64,000 nucleotides of DNA from the NCBI GenBank assembly GCA_963921195.1, contig OY992537.1, forward strand, positions 74,840,894-74,904,893, read 5' to 3'. Origin of the DNA: Pegoplata infirma (taxonomy: Eukaryota; Arthropoda; Insecta; Diptera; Anthomyiidae). Each line of letters opens with the position of its first letter. The first letter of the stretch is position 1. Of this stretch, positions 33,380 through 44,614 are shown in pieces. A program made the position numbers and the translations under genes. A model generated the notes under the pieces. That model had not been told where the DNA came from, did not search any database, and saw nothing but the letters and a program-made list of their open reading frames with translations.

Positions 33380-34050
33380 TCCTTTTTTTCATATTCATTA
33401 CTTTAGAGATTGTTTTGCATTACAATTCAACAAAAGGTACATACATATGTTAGTTTTGTTTTTTCCTATAATTTCTAATGATTCATCTCATTTAGGTGGC
33501 GTGAATATTGCTGATCAAATGGTTGGTTCCTACAGCACGAAACGCGCAAGAAATCGATGGCCTAAAGTTGTATTTGCAAACATACTTGATATCCCAGCAA
33601 AACCTTAAACATGGTAACGGTTATGTAATGCATTACCATGTAATGCATAGCCCAAAAAAAAAAAAAAATGTGCATTAATTTTCGCCTACCGCTTACCATA
33701 GGCATTCACTATATTTATTTTTCATGCATTATGTAAAACTCATGCATTACTTTGACTGACATCCCAAACAAAAAGAATCAATCAAGTATAGGGTATTGTA
33801 AGGTTGCCTTATTCTATACTGGATTAATAATTTTTGTTTGGGATAAGAAAAATACAAAAAAGTTATGCCTATGGTAAGCGATAGGGAAAAAATGCATATT
33901 TTTGTTTTTTTTGCTATGCATTACATGGTAATGCATTACATGGCCGTCACCATTTTAAAAGTTTTGCCGGAATACCCGCTTTGAATGCGTGCATCCTATT
34001 TTCTAAAATCGACGTTTCATGGGCTCCGGCTATCGAAATCGCAGGTGAAA
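33380..34050 (+). pseudogene. piggyBac transposase C-terminal remnant
   Basis: Translated pieces read LEIVLHYNSTK, then GGVNIADQMVGSYSTKR and RWPKVVFANILDI, then ALNACILFSKIDVSW. The N-S-T-K-G-G-V-x-x-x-D-Q and R-W-P patterns are typical of the conserved region of piggyBac-family (DDE_Tnp_1_7) transposases, which excise and insert at TTAA. A 59-bp intron appears at 33437-33495: AAAAG|GTACAT...TCATTTAG|GTGGCG, splitting the Gly codon after K, with CTAAT about 20 bases before the acceptor. The frame is broken by a MITE at 33594-33971 and resumes in register after it. The N-terminal domain and most catalytic Asp residues are absent. Confidence 0.88.
33594..33971. mobile_element. CCC-ended MITE with AT duplication, in piggyBac exon
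   Basis: The ends are CCCAGCAAAACCTTAAACAT and, reverse-complemented, TCCGGCAAAACTTTTAAAAT. The inverted match continues through GTAATGCATTACCATG for about 60 bp. Removing it with one AT joins the transposase frame as L-D-I-P-A-L-N-A, which supports a 2-bp AT duplication (33592, 33972). No gene. Confidence 0.8.
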
Positions 34051-34300
34051 ATATACTATGGACCAAATGGTCCCTTAACCTAAGAAACGTAACTTTTTAT
34101 TTTTCTCAGTCCTGGTTTAAGTCGGAACCTAGATTTTTTGTAAATAAAATTGTTTTATAAAAAGACCCCATGAGCAAAAAATCTAAGCTAGTATATATCA
34201 CCGTTCAAAAGTTACAAAGGAAACAATCCAAAAATTGGACCAAATGGGCTTAACCTAACAGCAGGGTTAAGATTTGTATTTATAAAGCTTTGCTTTCTTA

Positions 34301-34888
34301 CAAGGGAAGTATCTCAACCCTTATGAACCGATTTGCCTGAAACTTAAAATATATATAAAAGGGACAATTCTAAGGTTGGGGTGTCTCGGCTTATCGGCCA
34401 TATCGGGGATTTAGGGGTTCAAAACATGGGTCAAAAAATGGCGAAAAAATAGTTTTTTGGATTTTTCAGCCATTTCTTTTTAAGAAACTATATAAAGTTT
34501 TCATATGAGAAGAAAGGTTTTTTTAATGTCTATCCAATGGTAGCAAAACCTTGTAAAAATTCGGCTTCTAAAAATATTTTTTTCAGGAAAATGTGTAAAT
34601 TTTGGGGGGTACATATGTGAAGACATAGACCTACGATATCCATATGAATAAGAAAAAATCTTTATTAAATTTAAGTCGACCCGTATTTTTGCCCTAGACG
34701 ATATTCCTGCTAGTTCGGGAGATATCGAAATTTTCCCGAAGGTCCACATTGTTTCATAAGGGGACAACGAAATTTTTAAACACTGATATGGCCGAAAAGC
34801 CGAGACACCCCAACCTTAAAATCGTCTCTTTTATATATATTTTAATTTTCAGGCAAATCGGTTCATAAGGGTTGAGATACTTCCCTTG
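34301..34888. mobile_element. TTA-flanked MITE (CAAGGGAAG ends), Harbinger-like
   Basis: The ends CAAGGGAAGTATCTCAACCC and their complement are flanked by TTA. The inverted arms are about 120 bp, including GGTTGGGGTGTCTCGGCTT and its complement. It shares terminus and target with 16079-17467. The minus-strand open frame inside it is not recognised and probably reflects the arms. Confidence 0.8.
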
Positions 34889-35109
34889 TTAGTTATGAAT
34901 TACACAGGACTACAACATAAAATTTGATTTGATAATATGTATATTAGGGTGGCAGCGAAATGTATGGGGGGAATTTTTATATGAAGTTGAATTTCTCCAG
35001 GGCGGAATATTGTGTCACATGTTTCTAGCGCTTTCATTTTTATGTCATTTTCGGATTCAGTGCAAGATTTTACATGGAAAATGAATGCAAAATGTCGTAA
35101 ATCTAACAA

Positions 35110-35560
35110 ATTTCAAATTTTATTTTAGAATTTGTCAGATTCCGATGCTGTTTTTTATAAAAAATTATATGTAAATGTTTTGTTCTTTCAGATATTTCTT
35201 TATAGAAAAACTTTCCAGTTCTAAATTAGTTTTAGATTTGATGCGTATCTCGTGTAAACATTTTTTTTTGGTTCCAAGGTCAATTCATCGATTTTTACTT
35301 ACAAATTTTTTTTTACATTCTAAAACAACAATTTTTCTTTTAGAAAAATTTTCAGATTTCCAATAAAAAATATTTTAAAGAATTCAGATTCTATTATATT
35401 ATTTCCGAAAATAATCTCCGATTTAAAAAAAGCTCTTAAAAAACATTAATATTTTTGTATAGATAATTTCTTAAAGTCAAAACATTTTTCTCCAAGAAAA
35501 TTTTTGAGGTTCTCAGACAAATACCAGAAAATTTTTTAAATTCTGAAATTTTTTTACAAT
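35110..35560. repeat. Degenerate AGATTCT-type repeats
   Basis: Loose repeats of TTCAGATTCT / TTTTCTATAGAAAAA as at 19190-19480. No gene. Confidence 0.45.
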
Positions 35561-35570
35561 GTGAACGAAT

Positions 35571-35700
35571 TTGTTTTTTTTTTCTCCTCTTCCTTTTTCC
35601 CTTTGTTTCTTCCTTTTTAAATTTTTTTTCTTTTTCTTCTCTTCCTTTTCTTTTTCCTTCTTTTTTTTCGAAAAGGGTTGGGGGGGGGGGGGGGGTGGGA
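35571..35700 (+). repeat. Polypyrimidine tract and G16 run
   Basis: About 95 bases of almost pure C/T (TTCTCCTCTTCC...) are followed by GAAAAGGGTT and an uninterrupted run of 16 G (35680-35695). A Phe/Ser-rich open frame here is a low-complexity artefact. Confidence 0.8.
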
Positions 35701-35892
35701 AATTCCCCTATTTCACTCTCCCCTTGGATCCGCGATTGTATACCTTATTGGATTTGATACCGATATTTCGATAAGTTACAAATGGTGAGAAAACTCATAA
35801 CATCTATCACTTTAGTTTGGTATATATACTAGTTAAAATTAGTCTTGTTGGCTAGTGTTATAAAGTACAGTTTACTTTTTAAACTTTTTCAT

Positions 35893-37515
35893 ACACTCAA
35901 AAAAAAAAGTTTGTAAATTTACAAGTAAAAGGTCTTGTAATTCTATTTTACTAATATTGTTGTCTTTTTACAAAAATTGTTGTATATTTAATAAAATGAA
36001 AACTACAGTTTGCTTTGTAATTTTACTATTATATGTTGGTAAATTTATTTTACAAATTTTTTAGGTAAATTTACAAAAAAGTGAATTTTTTTACAAATTA
36101 AAAAAATATTACAAGGTGTTTAGTTTTTTTACACAAGAAAACTGTAATTGTACAACATTATTTTACTTGATATTATTTAGTCTTTTTACCAAAAAAATGT
36201 TTTATTACAAACATTTTTTTTTAAGATCGTTTACAAGGTTTTCAGTTTGAAATGTATGTGTTGAAAAGTACAAAATTCCAATATAATTTTAAAAAACTTA
36301 TTTTATTACTAGAATTAATGTTGTTTTACAAAAAAAAAATAATTATTCAACAATAGGACACGCAAAAATTTTCAGATTTTTTTTTTTGCGTTTTGGAGTA
36401 AAAAATTTAGTTGAAAATAATTTTTACACCATTTTTTTGGTAATTTGCGTTAAGTAAAATACCACAATTTTTATGTGTTTCTACTATATAATTGTTCTAG
36501 TTGTTTTTTTGTATTTTTACCATTTTTTTTGGTGATTTTACCATATTTTTTGGTATTTTTTTTTTAAATTTGGTACCTAAAATGTCAATCTATGTCCAAT
36601 CTACAATATCCGAAATTGTTTTTTCCGATTTTTTTAAAATACTTGTGAAAACAATTAAAAATTCAAAAAAAAAAATTTATTTTTTGACTAATTTTTCCTG
36701 AAAATATAAGAAATTTCTTGGAGGCTACCTTCGCAATTCTCATATGTTCTACTTAAGAAAAACGAAATGTCGAAAAAAAATAAAAAACTGCAGTGTTATA
36801 CATTAAAAAGTTTGTTAAAAGTGCTCAAGTGAAAAAAAATCTTTTCAGGTTGTTGAAGTGCTACTCCAGCTGCCGAAGAAGGAAAAATAAGATGCACCAA
36901 TGGAAAAAAACCTTTAAATTTACGAAACCAATATGTAAATAAACCATTTTTTTTGTAAATTTACAAAACAAATATGAAAATTTAAAAAACAAAATTGTAT
37001 ACTTACGAAAAAAGATGTAATTTTACAAAAATGAAATAGAAAATACAAAAACAATATTGTAAATTTACAAATTTAATGGTTAAACTACTGTTTTTACGGC
37101 AAAAAAAAAATAAGGAAAAATGGTACATATACAATAAAAATTGTAAATTTACCACTTTTTATTGTAAATATACAAGTTTTTTGCATAAAAAACAGTAGTT
37201 TAACCAAATAATTTGTTAATCTACAATTTATTTTTTTCATTTTCTATTTTTTCTTGTAAAAAAACAACCTTTTTCTGTAAGTTTACAATTTTGTTTTGTA
37301 ATTTTACCAAATTTTTTGCAAATTTACAAAAAAAATGTTCACCTCGAAGATGATATTTTACAAAAAAATTGTAAATTTACATTTTCTTTTGTTAAATTAA
37401 TTTACAAATTATCCCCGTAACTTTACGGGGATTCTTGCTAGTACATATTTTACAAAACCTGCCCCGTAAAATCACGGGGATTTTATGTCATTTTACAAAC
37501 TTTTTTTTTTGAGTG
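35893..37515 (+). mobile_element. TA-inserted element, family T-c, copy 2
   Basis: CACTCAAAAAAAAAAGTTTG begins both ends in inverted orientation, flanked by TA (35891, 37516). It is co-linear with 23810-26271 without the T-b insertion and so preserves its empty site near 36181-36200. Shared blocks include TCTCATATGTTCTACTTAAG and CTCCAGCTGCCGAAGAAGG. It contains the same long palindrome (37060-37490). No gene recognised. Confidence 0.85.
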
Positions 37516-37517
37516 TA

Positions 37518-37775
37518 CCTAAGTTCATACATTGCTATTTTAATTTATTAAAATATTAATTGTTTTGGGTATTTGAACTATATTTCACGCAAAATTACTT
37601 TGTAAAAATAACTTTTTTATATATGACATTTTAATGACGGACGTTAACATTACATATGACTTTTATAAATTACTTTTTCTCTAATTTGTATGTACGTAGT
37701 ACACTTCAAAAACTCAATAAAATTAGCAATTAAGTATATTTTAACAAAGCCATTAACTAAAACCTTTGAATATTC
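37518..37775. other. Interval without a recognisable gene
   Basis: Short A+T-rich stretch between elements. Nothing recognised. Confidence 0.4.
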
Positions 37776-37805
37776 AAAACTTTTCTCTTTGGAATAAAAC
37801 CCCTG

Positions 37806-38762
37806 AAAACCATATTTGAATGTCCTTTTTTCCTGAGAAGGACACCATGGTTTTTCAAAAACAAAATTTTGAATTAAAGTTTAGAATGTCCTTTTAACGC
37901 TATTAAAATTTCAGAGAGGTGTTTTTTCGTTAGATAGCCAAATATTTGATTTTTTTCAAAATTTTTGCAAAAAATCAAGAATTTAGCTATGTCACCTACT
38001 TTGAAAATTGATTGCCCGACAACACGAAAAAACACCTTCCTGAAATTTTTACAGCGTTAAAAGGACATTATAAACTTAAATAAAAAAAAATTGATTTCGA
38101 AAATCCATGGTCTCCTTGACAGGAGAAAAGGACATTCCAATATTGTTTTAAAAATAAAATTTTGAATTTTTTTTAAATTTTTTTTTTGTTCCTAATTTTA
38201 AAATCTCCATAATTACAGAAAGTTTATTTCGTACAACTTTCGGTTTCCGAGTAAAAAAACACAAAAAAAACTGTCTAAAGCCAACAATTTGATTTTTTGC
38301 CAAAATTTTGAAAAAAAATCAAATATTTGGCTCTCTAACAAACTTTGAAAGTTTATTGCTCAACAATACAAAAAAACACCTCTCTGAAATTTTAACAGCG
38401 TTAAATGGGCATTCTTAACTTTAACAAAAATTTTGATATTAGAAATCCATGGTGAACTTCCCAGGAAAAAAGGACATTAAAATATTGTTTTCAAAATTTT
38501 TTGTTGAAATTTTTAAAACAAAAATTTTTTTAAAAAAAATTTAAAGCTATAATTTTATATACAATATAAGTTTTACGGTTTCCGACTACAAAAATGTTAA
38601 AAATCTCTCTAAAAGTCAATATTGTCTAAAATGCGCTTTTTTAAACGCCCATATCTTCCAAAGTATTGATCCAAAAAAAAATAATACAATAATAATAATA
38701 AAAAAAAAATAAACGAAATCGATGATCCGGCAGTTAAATTTCCCATGGATTTGCTCATATTT
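37806..38762. mobile_element. FB-A copy, left-truncated
   Basis: It starts within the left arm (AACCATATTTGAATGTCC) and runs through the centre to CCCATGGATTTGCTCATA. The flanking text TCAAAACTTTTCTCTTTGG, AATAAAACCCC occurs at both 37776 and 38832, suggesting a local duplication. Confidence 0.65.
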
Positions 38763-38944
38763 AATTGTAAGAGATTGCAATTTAAAAAAAAAAAAACTTT
38801 AACTAAACGTTATTTAAAAATTTTTGTATAATCAAAACTTTTCTCTTTGGAATAAAACCCCGGTGCAAACATGGACCAACTGGATACATATTTGCCAGAT
38901 CTTTAACCTTTTAACAAAATTGGAATGAAAAAGGTTTATATATG

Positions 38945-40732
38945 ACTAAATCAATGGGAAATTTAACTGAAGGATCACCAATTTTGTTTATTTTTGGTAA
39001 TTTGATAAAGCTTCGTAAATGATTAAAAACGATATTTTTTTTTATCAAAACATTGAAAGATATGGGCGTTTAAAAAAGCGATTTTTTGACAATATTGACT
39101 TTTAGACAGTTTTTTTTTACTTGGAAACCGTAAATCGTACGAAAAAACTTTTAAAAACAATATTGTAGATAAAATTATGAAGATTTACAATTTAAAAATT
39201 TTTTTAAAAAATTTCAACAAAAAATTTTTAAAACAATATTTGAATATCCTTTTTTCCTGGGAAGGGCACTATGGATTTCCAAAAGAAAATTTATGTTTTT
39301 AAGTTTAGAATGCCCTTTAAACGCTGTTAAAATTTCAGAGGGGTATTTTTCGTATTGTTGAGCAAGAAATTTTCAAAAATTTGTTGGAGAGCCAAATATT
39401 TGATTTTTTTCACAATTTTATAAAAAAAATCAAATAGGAGGCATTCCACACCATATGTCCAGTGGAAAAAACATGTGTATCGCAAACTTCTGATTAGGTT
39501 GTATGGATAGTCCTATATGGAACTTATAAAATTGCGTTTTTGGTTTTTCAATTTTTCAAAAACTGGGCTTAGGAGGCGTGGTCAGATATTGGAAAAATGG
39601 TCAAATTTGTGGCGAGTTGCCTTTATTAAATATTTATCACATTAAAACGGAATGCACCACAATCTCAAAAATTTACATTCTTATATAGTTTTGTATGGGC
39701 TATCGATTAAAATTTATTTTTTTGGAAAATTTTCAGAACCCGTTCTGAAAATTTCCATTTTTTAAAAAAGTCAATTTATTAAAAATCCGGCCACTTTTTT
39801 TTAATTTTTTTTTAAGTTTAGTTGTTTATCAATCTACACAAAAAAATTCAGACACGCGTTTTTCGTTTTTTTTTCGAGAAAATAGCAATTGAATTTTAAA
39901 TTTCATAACAATTTAGTAATTTGCATGTATTTTCTTGTTTCAACAGAGCGTATAAGTAATATTTATGCAATTAGTAATACTCATTCGCAACGTTAAAACA
40001 AGAAAATACAAGCAAATTACAAAATTTTTATGAAATTTAAAATCCAAATGCGATTTTCTCGAAAAAAAAACGAAAAACGTAGCGGGACATTTGTTGTGGA
40101 ATGCCTCATAGTTGGCTCTAGAGAGTTTTTTGTGCTTTTGTACGAAAAAACTTACTGTGACAATATTGTAGCTAAAATAATGGATATTTGAAATTTAGAA
40201 AAAAAATCAAAAAAATTTTAACAAACATTTTTTAAAACAATATTGGAATGCCCTTTTATCCTATCAAGGGCAACAGGGATTTCCAAAACCAAATTTTTTT
40301 ATTAAAGTTTAGAATGTCCTTTTAACGCTGTTAAAATTTCAGGGAGGTGTTTTTTCGTGTTGTGGACCAATAAATTTTTAAAGTTGGTAATAAAGCTAAA
40401 TTTTTGATTTTTTGCCAAAATTTTGAAAAAACACCTCTCTGAAATATGGTTTTCAACATTTGTTGTTGAAATTAAAAAAAAAAATGTTTTGTTTCTAAAT
40501 TTTAAATCTTCATAATTTTATATACATATATAATATTGTTTTTATAAGTTTTTTCGTACGACTACGGTTTCCGAGCAAAAAAAAATTTAAAAATGTGTCT
40601 TGAAGTCAATATTGTCAAAAAAGTGTTTTTTTTACAAAGTATTGATAAAAAAAATACTGTTTTTATCAAATAATAAAAATAAATAAAATCGGTGATCCTT
40701 CAGTTAAATTTCCCATGGATTTGATCTTATAT
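38945..40732. mobile_element. FB-A copy with nested FB-B
   Basis: It starts ATGACTAAATCAATGGG and ends CCCATGGATTTGATCTTA, with the FB-B copy at 39437-40108 inside. Its right end abuts the next FB-A copy. Confidence 0.7.
39437..40108. mobile_element. FB-B copy 2 with empty site (TA)
   Basis: The ends are GGAGGCATTCCACACC and, reverse-complemented, TGAGGCATTCCACAAC, flanked by TA. FB-A at about 31150 is uninterrupted: ATCAAATAGTTGGCTT against ATCAAATA[insert]TAGTTGGCTC. It is shorter than copy 1 by loss in one arm. Confidence 0.85.
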
Positions 40733-41190
40733 GAGCAAATCCTTAAGATTCACCGATTTCGTTTATTTGTGGTTATTTGATAAAGCTTTGTAAATGATTA
40801 AAAACCATATATAATTTTTTATCAATACTTTGGAGATATGGGCGTTTAAAAAAGCGCTTTTTTGACAATATTGATTTTTGAACAGTTTTTTTTTTTTTTA
40901 AATTGATGTGCTCGGAATCCGTAAGTCGTACGAAAAAACTTATAAAAAAATATTGTATATAAAATTATAAAGATTTAAAATTATTTTTTTTTTTAAATTT
41001 CAACGAAAATGGTGTACTTCCCAGGAAAAAAGGACATTCATATATGGATTTCAATATTTTTTTGTTGAAATTAAAAAAAAAAAATTGTTTCTAAACTTTA
41101 AATCTTCATCTATATATATAAAAGAGTAATGTGACTGACTGACTGACTTATTGACTGATTCATCATCGCCCAGCCCAAACCGCTGAAGCT

Positions 41191-42100
41191 AGAGACCTGA
41201 AATTTGGACTGTATGTTCAGTTCCCGGAATATAGATCCACTAAGGCTGGATTTTTGTCAATGTTGATTCTAAGGGGGTAAAAAGGGTAAAAAACTGTACT
41301 TTTGGTACTTTTTATATCTCCTGAAATAATGGTCACAGAGACTTGAAATTTGAACTGTATGTTCACATCCTGGAATATAGATCCAGTAAGGCTGGATTTT
41401 TGTCAGCGTTGATTCTCAGAGGGTAAAAAGGGTAAAAAACTGTACTTTTGGTACTTTTTATATCTCCTGAAATAATGGTCATAGAGACTTGAAATTTGGA
41501 CTGTATGTTCACATCCTGGAATATAGATCCAGTAAGGCTGGATTTTTGCCAATGTTGATTCAAAGGGGGTAAAAAGGGTAAAATACTGTACTTTTGGTTC
41601 TTTTTATATTTCTTGAAATAATGGTCATAGAGACTTGAAATTTGGACTGTATGCTAACATCCTGGAGTATAGATACAGTAAGGCTGGATTTTTGCCAATG
41701 TTGATTCTAAGGGGGTAAAAAGGGTAAAAATCTGTACTTTTGGTACCTTTTATATTTCCTTAAAAAATTGTCCCAGAGACTTGAAATTTGGAATGTATGT
41801 TTACCTCCCGGAATAAAGAGCCCCTAAGGCAGGATTTTTTCCAGTGATGATTCTAAGGGGGTAAAAAGGGTAAAAATCTGTACTTCTGGTACATTTTATA
41901 TTTCCTTTAATAATGGTACTAGAAACTTGAAATTTGCACTGTCGGTTCACCTCCCGGAAAAAATATTCACTATGGCTGGGTTTTTGTCAATGTTGATTCT
42001 ACGGGGGTAAAATGTGTAAAAAAGTGTACTTTTGGTACTTTTTTTTATTTACTGAAATAATGGTCATTCAAACTTGAAATTTGGAGTGTAGGATCCTTTA
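41191..42100 (+). repeat. Tandem repeat, about 146-bp unit, 6-7 copies
   Basis: Units begin GAGACTTGAAATTTGGACTG near 41191, 41339, 41484, 41630, 41775, 41921 and 42070. Each contains CTGGAATATAGATCCAGTAA, GGGGGTAAAAAGGGTAAAAA and TGTACTTTTGGTACTTTTTA. Worn traces continue after the minisatellite (43610-44060). Confidence 0.85.
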
Positions 42101-42150
42101 GTGAAATTAAACATTCTGGAACAAGTACTTTCCGAAAATTCTGTACAGTT

Positions 42151-43602
42151 TATAAAAACTACCTTTCATTTAAAGTACCTTTTATAAAAAGTACCTTTTA
42201 TAAAAAGTACATTTTATAAAAAGTACCTTTTATAAAAAGTACATTTTATAAAAAGTACCTTTTATAAAAATTACCTTTCATAAAAAGTACCTCCTTTAAA
42301 AAGTACCTTTTATAAAAAGTACCATTTATAAAAAGTATTATTTATAAAAAGTACCTTTAATAAAAAGTACCTTTTATAAAAAGTACCTTTTATAAAAAGT
42401 ACCTTTTATAAAAAGTACCTTTTATAAAAAGTACCTTTTATAAAAAGTACCTTTTATAAAAAGTACCTTTTATAAAAAGTACCTTTTATAAAAAGTACCT
42501 TTTATAAAAAGTACCTTTTATAAAAAGTACCTTTTATAAAAAGTACCTTTTATAAAAAGTACCTTTTATAAAAAGTACCTTTTATAAAAGGTACCTTTTA
42601 TAAAAAGTACCTTTTATAAAAAGTACCTTTTATAAAAAGTACCTTTTATAAAAAATACCTTTTATAAAAAGTACCTTTTATAAAAAGTACCTTTTATAAA
42701 AAGTACCTTTTATAAAAAGTACCTTTTATAAAAAGTACCTTTTATAAAAAGTACCTTTTATAAAAAGTACCTTTTATAAAAAGTACCTTTTATAAAAAGT
42801 ACCTTTTATAAAAAGTACCTTTTATAAAAAGTACCTTTTATAAAAAGTACCTTTTATAAAAAATACCTTTTATAAAAAGTACCTTTTATAAAAAGTACCT
42901 TTTATAAAAAGTACCTTTTATAAAAAGTACCTTTTATAAAAAGTACCTTTTATAAAAAGTACCTTTTATAAAAAGTACCTTTTATAAAAAGTACCTTTTA
43001 TAAAAAGTACCTTTTATAAAAAGTACCTTTTATAAAAAGTACCTTTTATAAAAAGTACCTTTTATAAAAAGTACCTTTTATAAAAAGTACCTTTTATAAA
43101 AAGTACCTTTTATAAAAAGTACCTTTTATAAAAAGTACCTTTTATAAAAAGTACCTTTTATAAAAAGTACCTTTTATAAAAAGTACCTTTTATAAAAAGT
43201 ACCTTTTATGAAAAGTATTTTTTATGAAAAGTACCTTTTATGAAAAGTACCTTTTATGAAAAGTACCTTTTATGAAAAGTACCTTTTATAAAAAGTACCT
43301 TTTATAAAAAGTACCTTTTATAAAAAGTACCTTTTATGAAAAGTACCTTTTATAAAAAGTACCTTTTATAAAAAGTACCTTTTATAGAAAGTACCTTTTA
43401 TAAAAAGTACCTTTTATAAAAAGTACCTTTTATAAAAAGTACCTTTTATAAAAAGTACCTTTTATAAAAAGTACCTTTTATGAAAAGTACCTTTTATGAA
43501 AAGTACCTTTTATTAAAAGTACCTTTTATAAAAAGTACCTTTTATAAAAAGTACCTTTTATAAAAAGTACCTTTTATTAAAAGTACCTTTTATTAAAACT
43601 AC
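42151..43602 (+). repeat. 16-bp minisatellite, about 90 copies
   Basis: The unit GTACCTTTTATAAAAA is repeated with very little change across about 1.45 kb. Variants are grouped: TATGAAAA units cluster near 43200-43260 and 43480-43510, TATTAAAA units at the right end, and diverged units at the left end. Each unit holds a near-palindrome AAAAGTACCTTTT. Confidence 0.95.
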
Positions 43603-44596
43603 CGGAAGTACACTTTTTGGTACTTTTTTATTTCCTGAAATTATATTTATAGAAATTTTTTATATTCCCTAGAATCTAAAAATTTGTAGTGTATGAGAAT
43701 TCGGTAAAAAAACATTCTGGGAAAAATACGTTTTTAAAATTCCGCTGCTTAGTGGGGTAAAATGGCTAAAAAGTGTATTTTCGGTGCCTTTGATATTTTT
43801 TGACGTAATGGTTCTAGAAACTTAAAAAAGGGAATGTAAAATCCTTTTTGTACTTTTAATATTTGCTAAAACAATGATACTAGAAAATTGAAATATGCAA
43901 AAGAGTATCCCTCCGCGAAGAAGAAAACATTCTAGAAGTAGATCTTTTTAGAAATTCCGTATCTAACGGGGGTCAGAAAGTTCACTTTTGGTACTTTTTT
44001 TTTTGTTCCTATAATAATGAAAAAGTGTAAGTTTTGGTTATTCTTATATTTCTTGAAATAATGGTTCAGAAATTTGATATTTTAAATAAAGGATCACCTA
44101 GCACAAAAAAAAAGAGTTTTTGGAAAATTTAATTTTAAGGGGAAAAGGGGGCAAATGGTTATTTTTACCTATCTAACTATTAAACTAAAAGCCCAAAAAA
44201 TAACACCCAAGAAAAGGACATATTTTAAAATTTAAAATTTTAGAACGGGGAACAAAGTGGAGTAGAGCAGGGAACGATATGGAATGATACCTTTTACTCA
44301 AATTTTTCGTATTTAACTTTTTTACTCCATATTTTTTCTTTCTATATGTTTTTTCACTCAAAATAATTTTTATTCCAATTTCTTTATTGACTGAAATATT
44401 TATTCACTCAAAATCCAAACTCCCGATATAAGGGCTCGAAAATTATTCAAATTTTATTGTTGAAATTATTCATTGAAATATTATTTTATGAAAGACTTAA
44501 ACGTGCACAAGTAAATAAAACAAAGACTAACTAGGAAAATTTTCTTGAAATCGGTAGAGTAGTTCTTATCCTTCTACTATCCGGTATTCAATACAA

Positions 44597-44614
44597 CCGG
44601 TAACGAAGTACCGG
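44597..44614 (+). other. Helitron 3' hairpin
   Basis: Perfect 6-bp stem CCGGTA / TACCGG with loop ACGAAG, 9 bases before the terminal CTAG (44624-44627). In Helitrons this hairpin marks the replication end. Confidence 0.9.

Larger units (their letters stand above)
32663..34266 (+). mobile_element. piggyBac-type element, deleted, with two nested MITEs
   Basis: The terminal inverted repeats CCCTGCTGTTAGGTTA and TAACCTAACAGCAGGG are perfect, and TTAA flanks each side (32659-32662, 34267-34270), the hallmark target of piggyBac. A second subterminal motif, GGACCATTTGGTCC at 32705 and GGACCAAATGG at 34053 and 34237, recurs. Only a short C-terminal part of the transposase remains. Insertions at 32819-33344 and 33594-33971 account for more than half of its length. 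Confidence 0.92.

Noticed and set aside
34501..34767. Minus-strand 88-residue open frame in the TTA-flanked MITE
   Set aside because: Lies within the inverted-repeat element; no homology recognised.
35571..35774. Phe/Ser-rich 67-residue open frame
   Set aside because: It spans a polypyrimidine tract and a G16 run; low-complexity artefact.
42151..43602. CRISPR-like regular repetition
   Set aside because: Direct 16-bp repeats without spacers, in a eukaryotic Helitron; a minisatellite.
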